From UBA2239 sp050177075 (GTDB taxonomy: Bacteria > Pseudomonadota > Gammaproteobacteria > Burkholderiales > UBA9220): a stretch of 21,916 nt of DNA. Within the stretch, counting starts at the first letter, position 1; the number at the start of each line of letters is the position of its first letter. Location: contig JBFXHL010000036.1 of the NCBI GenBank assembly GCA_050177075.1, positions 1-21,916 of the forward strand, read 5' to 3'. The translations under genes and the position numbers were made by a program. The notes below the pieces were generated by a model that was given only the letters and a program-made list of their open reading frames with translations, made no database searches and had not been told where the DNA came from. Positions 15,426 through 21,916 of the stretch are shown here, piece after piece.

Positions 15426-16398
15426 GGCGGCGCTCCGACAGCAGGAACAACAGGGTCGGCACGCCCAGCAGGGCCGTCAGGGCGCCCACCGGCAGTTGCT
15501 GGGGGGCGGCCAGGGTGCGGGCCAGGGTATCCGCGAGGAGCAGGAAAACGCCACCGGCCAGGACCGACGCGGGCAGCAGGCGGCGGTGGTCGGCGAGGCC
15601 GAGGAGGCGCAGGAAGTGGGGCACGATGAGGCCGACGAAACCGATGGTGCCCGCCTCCGAGACGGCGGCGGCGGCGCAGAGGGAAGCGAGCAGATACAGG
15701 CCGGCCTGCAGGGGATTCACCGCCACGCCGAGGGTTTTCGCCTTCAATTCGCCCAAGGCCAGCACATCGAGGGCACTGGCCTGCCAGCTCGCGGCGGCGA
15801 GGGCGGCGGCGAGGGCGGCGAAAACCAATCCCGGATGCTCTGCCCGGGACAGGTCGCCCATGAGCCAGAACAGCATTCCCCGCAGTCCTTCGCCGGGAGC
15901 CAGGGCCAGCAGCAGGCTCACCAGGGCGCCGTAGCCGGCGGAGAGGACGACGCCGGTGAGCAGCAGGCGGTAGGCATTCCACGGTCCCGCGCCGAGACCC
16001 AGGGCGAGGAGGAGGGCGACACTGGCCAGGGCGCCGGCGAAGGCGCCCAGGTTGGCGGTGGCGACGCCGGCGCCGAGGGCCATGGCGGACAGGGCGCCCA
16101 CCGAAGCGCCGCCGGAAACGCCGAGGATGTAGGGCTCGGCCAGAGGGTTGCGCAGCAGCACCTGGAGCAGCACCCCCGCCAGGGCCAGCAGGCCGCCGCA
16201 GGCGAAGGCGGACAGGACGCGGGGCAGCCGCAGTTGCCAGACGATGTCGGCGGCGAGCCCGCCGGAGGGGCCGGCAAGCAGAGCATGCCAGACGTCGGCC
16301 AGGGAAAGGTCGGCGCTGCCGGCCCCGATGCCGGCCAGCAGGCAGAGGGGGGCCAGGAGCAGGAGAAAAGGCAGGACGAAGCGGGAGGTCGATTTCAC
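15412..16398 (-). CDS. ABC transporter permease, BtuC/FecCD type
   Basis: Inner-membrane permease of 328 residues (BtuC has 326) with about ten hydrophobic segments. Diagnostic FecCD motifs are RLPRVLSAFACGGLLALAGV near residue 60, NPLAEPYILGVSGGASVGA, LMGDL and the coupling region SEAGTIGFVGLIVPHFLRL. The GTG start at 16398 shares its G with the stop TAG of the upstream HAD gene, so the three genes are tightly coupled; the longer open frame reaching 16575 merely reads HAD sequence. The pair lies between HAD and pcnB, genes usually adjacent in betaproteobacteria, so it may be a later insertion. Substrate unknown; cobamide or siderophore uptake is the inference. Confidence 0.88.
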   Translation of the reverse strand: MKSTSRFVLPFLLLLAPLCLLAGIGAGSADLSLADVWHALLAGPSGGLAADIVWQLRLPRVLSAFACGGLLALAGVLLQVLLRNPLAEPYILGVSGGASVGALSAMALGAGVATANLGAFAGALASVALLLALGLGAGPWNAYRLLLTGVVLSAGYGALVSLLLALAPGEGLRGMLFWLMGDLSRAEHPGLVFAALAAALAAASWQASALDVLALGELKAKTLGVAVNPLQAGLYLLASLCAAAAVSEAGTIGFVGLIVPHFLRLLGLADHRRLLPASVLAGGVFLLLADTLARTLAAPQQLPVGALTALLGVPTLLFLLSERRRAAR

Positions 16399-17060
16399 TA
16401 ACGCAGGCTGAGGATTTTCCAGCCGTGGCTGGCGGCGTGGGCGCGCAGGGTGTCGTCCGGGTCCACGGCCACCGGGTGGGTGACCCGGGCCAGGAGAGGC
16501 AGATCGTTGAGGGAGTCGCTGTAGAACCAGCTTTCTTCCACATCGTCCCAGTTCAAGCCGCGGGCTTGCAGCCATTGCCCCAGGCGGGCCACCTTGCCGT
16601 CGCGGAAGCTGGGGGTGCCGGCGACGCCGCCGGTGAATTCGCCGCCGTTCTGCTCCGGTTCGGTGGCGATCAAATGGCTCACGCCCAGTTCCCGGGCGAT
16701 GGGGGCGGTGACGAAGCTGTTGGTGGCGGTGACGATGACCAGTTCGTGTCCCTGGTTCCGGTGGTGCTCGATCAGTTCGCGTCCCTTGGGCAGGACGATG
16801 GGGCGGATGCTGTCGGCCATGAAGCGTTCGTGCCAGGCATCGAGCTGGCGGCGGGAGTGGCGCGACAGGGGCTTGAGCTGGAAATCGAGGAACTCGTGGA
16901 TGTCCAGGGTGCCGGCCTTGTATTGGTCGTAGAATTCCTGGTTGCGGGCCTCGTACACCTCACGGTCAAGGACGCCCTGGCCGATGAGGAATTGCGCCCA
17001 TTCGAAGTCGCTGTCGCCGCCGAGGAGGGTGTTGTCCAGATCGAATAATGCCAGCTTCAC
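16398..17060 (-). CDS. HAD-IB family phosphatase (SerB-like)
   Basis: Cytosolic haloacid-dehalogenase-type phosphohydrolase of 220 residues. Motif I DLDNT gives the nucleophile Asp7 and the acid/base Asp9. Motif II is Thr111 (VIVTAT), motif III Lys156, and motif IV YSDSLNDLPLL supplies Asp182 and Asp186. The helical cap between residues 15 and 90 (C1 type) is that of the PSPase-like HAD-IB group. It lacks the extra N-terminal domain of true SerB, so the substrate is uncertain. The GTG at 17060 is chosen because AAGGAGA lies just upstream; the frame extends to 17111 without support. A TATAAT precedes it. This gene usually sits next to pcnB in related bacteria; here the transporter pair intervenes. 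Confidence 0.88.
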   Translation of the reverse strand: MKLALFDLDNTLLGGDSDFEWAQFLIGQGVLDREVYEARNQEFYDQYKAGTLDIHEFLDFQLKPLSRHSRRQLDAWHERFMADSIRPIVLPKGRELIEHHRNQGHELVIVTATNSFVTAPIARELGVSHLIATEPEQNGGEFTGGVAGTPSFRDGKVARLGQWLQARGLNWDDVEESWFYSDSLNDLPLLARVTHPVAVDPDDTLRAHAASHGWKILSLR

Positions 17061-17087
17061 GAAGGGTCTCCTTTTCAATGGCCTGGG

Positions 17088-17093
17088 ATTATA
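17088..17093 (-). promoter_or_regulatory. Candidate -10 element for the HAD gene
   Basis: On the minus strand AAGGTATAATCCC holds a perfect TATAAT, 27 bases before the GTG start. The -35 region is CG-rich and does not match consensus. It probably starts the transcript running through the transporter pair toward pcnB. Confidence 0.5.
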
Positions 17094-17144
17094 CCTTACG
17101 GCAGGTTTCACGCCCGGGGGCCAGCCTGCGAAATGGGGGCGTGG

Positions 17145-17173
17145 TTAAAAATGTGCGCCGCTTGGCGTAGAAT
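17145..17173 (+). promoter_or_regulatory. Promoter for the CbiM-like gene
   Basis: TTAAAA (17145-17150, 4 of 6) and TAGAAT (17168-17173, 5 of 6) are spaced by 17 bases. The predicted start near 17180 leaves a 26-base leader containing GAGGGGAG, the ribosome-binding site of the ATG at 17206. No cobalamin riboswitch motif is visible in this leader. Confidence 0.6.
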
Positions 17174-17205
17174 CAGCAAACTCTAATACTGCCGTGAGGG
17201 GAGCG

Positions 17206-17871
17206 ATGAATCTGCCGAATGCACTGTTTGCCGCCGAATGGCTGTGGGCGGGGGACGGGCTGCTCGCCCTGGTGCTCGGTCTGGCGGTGCTGCGCGCCCC
17301 CTGGGGACGTCTCAAGGATTCCACCCAGTTGAATGTCTGGCTGGGGGCCTGCGTGTTCCTGATGGGGATTTGGAGCATCAAGACGGGGGTTCGGCCGGGG
17401 CTCAACTTCCACATGCTGGGCGCCACGGTGCTGACCCTGATGGTGGGGCCCCATCTCGCCACCCTCGGCATAGCCATCGTCGCCGCCGCCATCACCCTCA
17501 ATGGCGACGCCGGCTGGGAGAGCTATTCCCTCAACGTGCTGCTGATGGGGGCCTTGCCGGCGTGGCTGAGTTACGCCATTTACTACAACGCCGACAAACG
17601 CCTGCCCAACAACTACTTCCTTTACATCTTCGTCAACGCCTTTTTCGGCGCAGCGGCTTCCCTGGTGGCCTGCGGCCTGACGGCTACCCTCGTGCTCGGC
17701 CTGTCCGGCGCCTACAAGATGGAATACCTGCTCCACGACTATCTGCCCTATTTCGTCCTCCTCGGCTGGTCGGAGGCCATGTTGTCCGGCATGGTGATGT
17801 CCCTGATGGTGGCCTATCGGCCCGCCTGGGTCTCTACCTTCGACGACGCCCGTTATATCCACAATAAGTAG
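17206..17871 (+). CDS. CbiM-like integral membrane protein (COG3235 type)
   Basis: Predicted inner-membrane protein of 221 residues with six or seven hydrophobic segments. It resembles the energy-coupling-factor permease group related to CbiM/NikM, whose members form the substrate-specific core of cobalt or nickel importers; I place it with the uncharacterised proteobacterial COG3235 set. Shared features are the N-terminal MNLPNALF (compare the metal-binding N-terminus of CbiM, where the residue after Met is His), GLNFHMLGATVLTLMVGP and ITLNGDAGWESYSLNVL. The CbiM-style His2 is absent (Asn2), but the internal FHMLG His is present, so metal binding is plausible yet unproven. GAGGGGAG selects the ATG at 17206 over a GTG at 17194. 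No CbiN, CbiQ or CbiO partner is in the window. Confidence 0.72.
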   Translation: MNLPNALFAAEWLWAGDGLLALVLGLAVLRAPWGRLKDSTQLNVWLGACVFLMGIWSIKTGVRPGLNFHMLGATVLTLMVGPHLATLGIAIVAAAITLNGDAGWESYSLNVLLMGALPAWLSYAIYYNADKRLPNNYFLYIFVNAFFGAAASLVACGLTATLVLGLSGAYKMEYLLHDYLPYFVLLGWSEAMLSGMVMSLMVAYRPAWVSTFDDARYIHNK

Positions 17872-17942
17872 GCTCTCGGGCAAAGCCTTGTCCTCGGAAG
17901 GGGGCGCAACGGTCCGCAAGGCAAGCCGGCGTTTTGACGGGC

Positions 17943-17974
17943 AAAAAAATGGGAGCGCCGTTGCGGTCGCTCCC
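17943..17974 (-). terminator. Rho-independent terminator of the tusE-like gene
   Basis: On the minus strand GGGAGCG (17974-17968) pairs with CGCTCCC (17957-17951) over 7 perfect pairs around a 10-base loop, followed by A and seven T. It lies 36 bases after the stop codon. The plus-strand side has no T-run, so it serves only the minus-strand gene. Confidence 0.88.
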
Positions 17975-18009
17975 AAAGAGGGGATGGGTTACTACTTGGA
18001 GAGAGAAAC

Positions 18010-18342
18010 TTATACGCAGCCCGTGGGCTTGGGGGTTCCCGCGTAACGGCCGGCCTGCTTGGCGGGGCCGTAGGGGAACAGGTTGAAGAGGAACTTCTTG
18101 TCGCCCCATTCTTCGCCGAACTCTTCCTTCAGGGCCTTCTGCAGGATGCGCAGGTTGGGGGCCGTGCCGTATTCGAGGAAGTATTGGCGCATGAAATTGA
18201 TGATCCGCCAGTGGGAGTCCCCCAGGGCCAGCCCGTCGCGGTCGGCGAGGGCTTGGGCGACATCCTCGTTCCACTCGTCCAGATTGGCCAGGTAGCCTTC
18301 GGGATCGGTTTGGATTTCGGTACCGTTGACGTTGAGGCTCAT
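18010..18342 (-). CDS. tusE: TusE/DsrC-family sulfur-relay protein
   Basis: Small cytosolic sulfur carrier of 110 residues. In the Tus relay, TusE takes persulfide from TusBCD and passes it to MnmA for 2-thiouridine in tRNA; DsrC is its dissimilatory relative. Hallmarks are the N-terminal DPEGYLANLDEWNEDVA, the segment HWRIINFMRQYF and the C-terminal LFPYGPAKQAGRYAG. Cys109, next to last, is the reactive cysteine. The second cysteine of true DsrC, expected 11 residues earlier, is Gly98 here, so TusE or a DsrC-like single-cysteine protein fits better. AAGGAGA lies 6 bases before the ATG. The gene stands alone between its own promoter and terminator; no dsrAB or tusBCD genes are nearby. Confidence 0.9.
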   Translation of the reverse strand: MSLNVNGTEIQTDPEGYLANLDEWNEDVAQALADRDGLALGDSHWRIINFMRQYFLEYGTAPNLRILQKALKEEFGEEWGDKKFLFNLFPYGPAKQAGRYAGTPKPTGCV

Positions 18343-18408
18343 AGTTGTCTCCTTAAACAGATGTGCCGCGAATTACCTGATTAAAATAATCGGCTTTCTT
18401 GAGTGTGA

Positions 18409-18437
18409 ATATTATAAAGACTTAGTCTAACTGTCAA
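18409..18437 (-). promoter_or_regulatory. Promoter of the tusE-like gene with an internal palindrome
   Basis: On the minus strand a perfect TTGACA (complement of 18432-18437) is followed by overlapping -10 candidates: TATAAT (18416-18411, 15-base spacer) or TAATAT (18414-18409, 17-base spacer). The spacer contains the palindrome AGACTAAGTCT (18418-18428), two 5-base arms around a central base. The surrounding 100 bases are unusually AT-rich. A repressor bound there would block the polymerase, which is inference. Confidence 0.65.
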
Positions 18438-18492
18438 CTATTTTTTAAATCTTCTTTCTCGGCGGGTGGAAGAGGCGGCCGGCAAGGCCGTG

Positions 18493-18498
18493 TATAAT
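18493..18498 (+). promoter_or_regulatory. -10 element for hrpA, very close to its start codon
   Basis: TATAAT at 18493-18498 in the context CCGTGTATAATCCGCC is perfect; the -35 position is not consensus. Initiation about 7 bases downstream (near 18505) would leave only some 6 bases before the ATG at 18511, with no room for a Shine-Dalgarno sequence. A nearly leaderless mRNA is implied. Confidence 0.5.
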
Positions 18499-18510
18499 CC
18501 GCCTTCCCTA

Positions 18511-21500
18511 ATGAATTCCGCCTGTTACGTGCCCCGTTCCGATACCGACGCCACTGTCCTCGACGCCTGCCTGGCCCGAGACCGCCATATCCTGACCCAG
18601 GAGGGACGCCGCCTGCGGGAGCGGCGGCAGGCCGGCAAGCCCGTGGACCGGCTGGAAAAGCAGTGGGCGGAGCGCCTGCGGGCATCCCAGGCGGCCTATG
18701 CCAGGCGCCTGGCGAACCTGCCCCGGCCCGACTACGACGAGGATTTGCCGGTCAACCAGCGGCGGGAGGAAATCGCCGCCGCCCTCGCGCAGCACCAGGT
18801 GGTGATCGTCTGCGGCGAAACCGGCTCGGGGAAAACCACCCAGCTGCCGAAAATCTGCCTCGATCTGCAACGGGGCGTGGCGGGCCTCATCGGCCACACC
18901 CAGCCGAGAAGGGTGGCGGCCCGCTCCATCGCGAACCGGGTGGCGAGCGAGCTGAAGAGTCCCCTCGGCCACGCCGTGGGCTACAAGGTGCGCTTCCAGG
19001 ACAAGCTGTCGGAAGACACCTACCTGAAACTGATGACCGACGGCATCCTCCTGGCGGAAACCCAGAGCGACCCCCTGCTCCTGGCCTACGACACGATCAT
19101 CATCGACGAGGCCCACGAGCGCAGCCTCAACATCGACTTTCTCCTCGGTTACCTGAAGCGCCTGCTGCCCCGGCGCCCGGACCTGAAGGTCATCATCACC
19201 TCCGCCACCATCGATGCCGAGCGCTTCTCCCGGCACTTCGGCGGCGCCCCGGTGATCGAGGTGTCGGGCCGCCTCTACCCGGTGGAAATCCGTTATCGCC
19301 CGGTGGGCGCCCCCTCACCCCTGCCCTCTCCCGCAAGGGGAGAGGGGGACAAAGAGTCGCGGCGCGACAGCTCGACCACTGAGGACGAGCAGGAAATCGA
19401 CATGGAGCAGGCCATCGTCGATGCCGTGGACGAGGTGTCCCGCCTCGGCCTCGGGGACGTGCTGGTGTTCCTCCCCGGCGAGCGGGAAATCCGCGACACC
19501 GCCGAGCTGCTGCGAAAGCACCATCCGCCGGGCACCGAAATCCTGCCCCTGTTCGCCCGCCAGTCGGCTTCCGAGCAGGAGCGGGTGTTCCAGCCCTCGG
19601 GACGGCGGCGCATCGTTCTGGCCACCAACGTGGCGGAAACCTCCCTCACCGTGCCCGGCATCCGCTACGTCATCGACCCGGGCCTCGCCCGCATCAACCG
19701 CTACAGTTACCGCAACAAGGTGCAGCAGCTGCAGATCGAGAAGATTTCCCAGGCCGCCGCCAACCAGCGTTCCGGCCGCTGCGGCCGGGTGGCCAGCGGC
19801 GTTTGCGTGCGCCTTTATTCCGAGGCCGAGTTCGCCGCCCGCCCCCCCTTCACCGACCCGGAAATCCTGCGTACCTCCCTGGCCGCCGTCATCCTGCGCA
19901 TGGCGTCCCTGCGCCTGGGGGACGTGGAGGCCTTCCCCTTCCTCGAACCTCCCGCCCCCAAGGCCGTGGCCGACGGCTACCAGCTGCTCAATGAGCTGGG
20001 CGCGGTGACCGAGGAGCGAACGCTCACCCCCCTGGGCGAGCAGCTCGCCAGGCTGCCCATCGACCCTAAGGTGGGCCGCATGCTGCTGGCGGCCAGGGAG
20101 GAGAACTGCCTGACCGAAGTGCTGGTGATCGCCGCCGCCCTGTCGGTGCCCGACCCCCGCATGCGCCCCATGGAGCGGGCCGGGGCGGCGGACAACGCCC
20201 ACCGCCATTTCAGCGACGAGCGCTCGGACTTCCTCGCCTACCTCAAGCTGTGGCAGTTCTATCAGGAGGCGGTGGAACACAAGAAGTCCAACCGCAAGCT
20301 GATCAACCTGTGCCACGACCATTTCCTGTCCTACGTGCGCATGCGGGAGTGGATCGACATCCACCACCAGCTCCAGGCGGTGGTGACCGAAATGGGCTTC
20401 CGCCCCAACGAGACCCCGGCGGGCTACGACGAAATCCACCGCGCCCTCCTGGCGGGCCTGCTGGGCAACGTGGGGGTGAAGACCGAGGAGGAGGGCGTCT
20501 ACGCCGGCGCCCGGGGCATCAAGTTCACCGCCCACCCCTCGTCGGTGTTCAAGAAAAAGGGTCCCAAGTGGGTCATGGCCGCCGAGCTGGTGGAAACCAC
20601 CAAGCTCTTCGCCCGCTGCATGGCCCGCATCGAGCCCGAATGGCTGGAGAAAGTGGGTCCTCACCTGGTGAAGCGCCACTACTTCGACCCCCACTGGGAA
20701 AAGACCGGCGCCCGGGTGGCGGGCTACGAGCGGGTCACCCTCTACGGCCTCACGTTGATTCCTCGGCGGAAGATTCACTACGGCCCCCTCAATCCCAAGG
20801 AAGCCCGCGACATCTTCATCCGCCAGGCCCTGGTGGAAGGCAACTACGACACTCGCGCCCCCTTCTTCGAGCACAACCGCCAGCTAGTGGAGGAAGTGCA
20901 GGAGCTGGAGCACAAATCCCGCCGCCAGGACGTGCTGGTGGACGAGGAGCGCATGGTGGCCTTTTACGACGCCCGCATCCCGGCGGACATGCACAACGGC
21001 GCCGCCTTCGAGCGCTGGCGGCGGGACGCGGAAAAAGACAACCCCAAGCTGCTCTACATGAGCCGGGACGACCTCATGCGCCACGGCGCCGAGGGCGTCA
21101 CCGAAACCCTGTTCCCCAAGATCCTGGCGGTGGGGGAAGTGGAGTGTCCGCTCACCTACCGCTTCGAGCCCGGCCCCCCGCTGGACGGCGTCACCCTCAC
21201 CGTGCCCCTGCATCTCCTCAACAAGGTGGTCGAAGTCCGCTGCGCCTGGCTGGTGCCGGGCATGGTGCGGGAGAAGGTCACCGCCCTGGTGAAAAGCCTG
21301 CCCAAGCAGTTGCGGCGGCTGTGCGTGCCGGTGCCGGAGTTCGTGACGGGGTTTTTGGACAGCAAATTTCCCTCTCCCCTAGCCCCTCTCCCGTCTGCGG
21401 GAGAGGGGAACGAAGCGGCCAACTCCCCTCCCCCGCAGGCGGGGGAGGGGTGGGGGGAGAGGGGAAGTCTCACCTCCGCCATATCCGCCTATATCAAGCG

Positions 21501-21916
21501 CCGTACCGGCCAGGACGTGCCGCCTGCCGCCTGGGAGGAAGTGGAGCTGCCCGAACACCTGAAGATGCGCTACCGGGTGGTGGACGACGCCGGCCAGGAG
21601 TTGGCCTCCGGCCGCGACCTGGCGGAGCTTCGCGGCAAGCTCGGCCAGGCGGCCCAGATGACCTTCGCCAAGGGCCCGGAAACCGACTTCGAGAGGGAGG
21701 GCGTGACGTCCTGGGATTTCGGCGACCTGCCGGAGAAGCTTTCCTTCAGCCGGGGTGGGCACTCCCTCACCGGCTTTCCCACCCTGGTGGACATGGGGGA
21801 TTCCGTCGCCATCCTGCTGCTGGATACCCCCGAAGCCGCCGCCCGGGACATGAGCGGCGGCGTGCGCCGCCTGCTGCGGCTGTCGCTGAAGGAACAGATG
21901 AAGCAGCTGGAAAAGA
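18511..21916 (+). CDS. hrpA: ATP-dependent RNA helicase HrpA (3' end outside the window)
   Basis: DEAH-box RNA helicase. E. coli HrpA has 1300 residues and acts on stalled or collided ribosomes; 1135 codons are visible here without a stop, so about 150 are missing. Helicase motifs: GETGSGKT at 102-109, HTQPRR, DEAH at 199-202, SAT at 231-233, VFLPGEREIRDTAELL, VLATNVAETSLTVPG and QRSGRCGR. A winged-helix/ratchet region and the long HrpA-specific C-terminal part follow (CVPVPEFVTGF, YRVVDDAGQELASGRDL). The ATG at 18511 is the first after an in-frame stop at 18415, with GTG at 18466 as an alternative. Two proline-rich stretches, residues 266-290 and 953-985, come from inserted palindromic repeats and fall in linkers that vary between species. 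The reading frame is preserved throughout, so the protein is probably functional. Confidence 0.95.
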   Translation, partial: MNSACYVPRSDTDATVLDACLARDRHILTQEGRRLRERRQAGKPVDRLEKQWAERLRASQAAYARRLANLPRPDYDEDLPVNQRREEIAAALAQHQVVIVCGETGSGKTTQLPKICLDLQRGVAGLIGHTQPRRVAARSIANRVASELKSPLGHAVGYKVRFQDKLSEDTYLKLMTDGILLAETQSDPLLLAYDTIIIDEAHERSLNIDFLLGYLKRLLPRRPDLKVIITSATIDAERFSRHFGGAPVIEVSGRLYPVEIRYRPVGAPSPLPSPARGEGDKESRRDSSTTEDEQEIDMEQAIVDAVDEVSRLGLGDVLVFLPGEREIRDTAELLRKHHPPGTEILPLFARQSASEQERVFQPSGRRRIVLATNVAETSLTVPGIRYVIDPGLARINRYSYRNKVQQLQIEKISQAAANQRSGRCGRVASGVCVRLYSEAEFAARPPFTDPEILRTSLAAVILRMASLRLGDVEAFPFLEPPAPKAVADGYQLLNELGAVTEERTLTPLGEQLARLPIDPKVGRMLLAAREENCLTEVLVIAAALSVPDPRMRPMERAGAADNAHRHFSDERSDFLAYLKLWQFYQEAVEHKKSNRKLINLCHDHFLSYVRMREWIDIHHQLQAVVTEMGFRPNETPAGYDEIHRALLAGLLGNVGVKTEEEGVYAGARGIKFTAHPSSVFKKKGPKWVMAAELVETTKLFARCMARIEPEWLEKVGPHLVKRHYFDPHWEKTGARVAGYERVTLYGLTLIPRRKIHYGPLNPKEARDIFIRQALVEGNYDTRAPFFEHNRQLVEEVQELEHKSRRQDVLVDEERMVAFYDARIPADMHNGAAFERWRRDAEKDNPKLLYMSRDDLMRHGAEGVTETLFPKILAVGEVECPLTYRFEPGPPLDGVTLTVPLHLLNKVVEVRCAWLVPGMVREKVTALVKSLPKQLRRLCVPVPEFVTGFLDSKFPSPLAPLPSAGEGNEAANSPPPQAGEGWGERGSLTSAISAYIKRRTGQDVPPAAWEEVELPEHLKMRYRVVDDAGQELASGRDLAELRGKLGQAAQMTFAKGPETDFEREGVTSWDFGDLPEKLSFSRGGHSLTGFPTLVDMGDSVAILLLDTPEAAARDMSGGVRRLLRLSLKEQMKQLEK
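19309..19350 (+). repeat. Palindromic GC-rich repeat, copy 1, inside hrpA
   Basis: CCCCTCACCC (19311-19320) is followed by a hairpin: CCCTCTCCC (19324-19332) pairs with GGGAGAGGG (19338-19346) around GCAAG. The CCCTCTCCC-GCAA-GGGAGAGGG type of sequence is a common dispersed, normally intergenic repeat in GC-rich proteobacteria. Here it is translated in frame as GAPSPLPSPARGEGD. Confidence 0.8.
21370..21464 (+). repeat. Palindromic GC-rich repeat, copy 2 (compound), inside hrpA
   Basis: A compound element of about 95 bases. The outer arms CCCTCTCCCC (21370-21379) and GGGGAGAGGG (21454-21463) are perfect inverted repeats. They enclose two perfect hairpins: an 11-bp stem 21383-21393/21398-21408 with loop TCTG, and a 12-bp stem 21425-21436/21439-21450 with loop AG. 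The whole resembles a REPIN-like or miniature mobile unit. It is translated in frame as Pro/Gly-rich sequence (FPSPLAPLPSAGEG, then SPPPQAGEGWGERG). Confidence 0.85.

Noticed and set aside
14894..16543. A 549-codon minus-strand frame over the transporter genes
   Set aside because: It is another frame of the same strand as the ABC genes; Arg/Pro-rich and motif-free, whereas the BtuCD frames carry every expected motif.
17061..17205. Cobalamin riboswitch upstream of the CbiM-like gene or the HAD-transporter operon
   Set aside because: I searched by eye for a B12-box-like segment and the long structured leader it requires; the leader is only about 26 bases on the plus strand and no such motif is present.
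17878..17940. Terminator for the CbiM-like gene formed by GCCTTG and CAAGGC
   Set aside because: The arms are only 6 bases with a loop of more than 20 bases and no T-run follows directly, so it is not supportable.
19315..20874. A 519-codon minus-strand open frame opposite hrpA
   Set aside because: A shadow of the high third-position GC of hrpA; its low-complexity sequence matches no family.

Overview
The window is about 22 kb of GC-rich, densely packed chromosome. It reads as a betaproteobacterium, most likely from the Rhodocyclales or a neighbouring group. That placement rests on gene order (rplY-pth-...-ychF; miaB-phoH-ybeY-corC; HAD-...-pcnB-folK-dgk-panB-panC), high third-position GC and protein character. 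No rRNA, CRISPR array, prophage, plasmid gene or transposase is visible. Nearly everything is housekeeping.

Layout. (1) 1-3668: the last codons of a gene that is probably rplY, a very clean terminator, pth, a convergent CPA1 Na+/H+ antiporter on the minus strand, and ychF. (2) 3700-7824: an elongator tRNA-Met with its own promoter, a small exported protein, then miaB-phoH-ybeY-corC with overlapping or tightly spaced genes. (3) 7825-9299: an AT-rich island, a possible 61-residue protein and a ChaA-type cation/proton antiporter. (4) 9330-17060, all minus strand: HAD-IB phosphatase, BtuC-like permease, BtuD-like ATPase, pcnB, folK, dgk, panB, panC, a decayed histidine-kinase remnant, panD, and a 94-residue Ala/Pro-rich protein. 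(5) 17145-18342: a CbiM-like membrane protein on the plus strand and a TusE/DsrC-family gene on the minus strand. (6) 18511 to the window end: hrpA, an RNA helicase running off the edge.

How the genes work together. pth, ychF, miaB, ybeY, tusE, pcnB, hrpA and the tRNA all serve translation or RNA metabolism. panB, panC and panD provide the pantoate, pantothenate and beta-alanine steps of coenzyme A synthesis. folK serves folate and dgk nucleotide salvage. The antiporters, CorC, the BtuCD-like pair and the CbiM-like protein concern ion or cofactor transport.

I do not see a convincing undescribed biological system. The strongest oddities are two in-frame insertions of a GC-rich palindromic repeat in the hrpA coding sequence, a broken histidine-kinase 3' fragment that now carries the panD promoter, an orphan BtuCD-like pair between HAD and pcnB, a small-gene promoter nested in the panD terminator, and a palindrome inside the tusE promoter.
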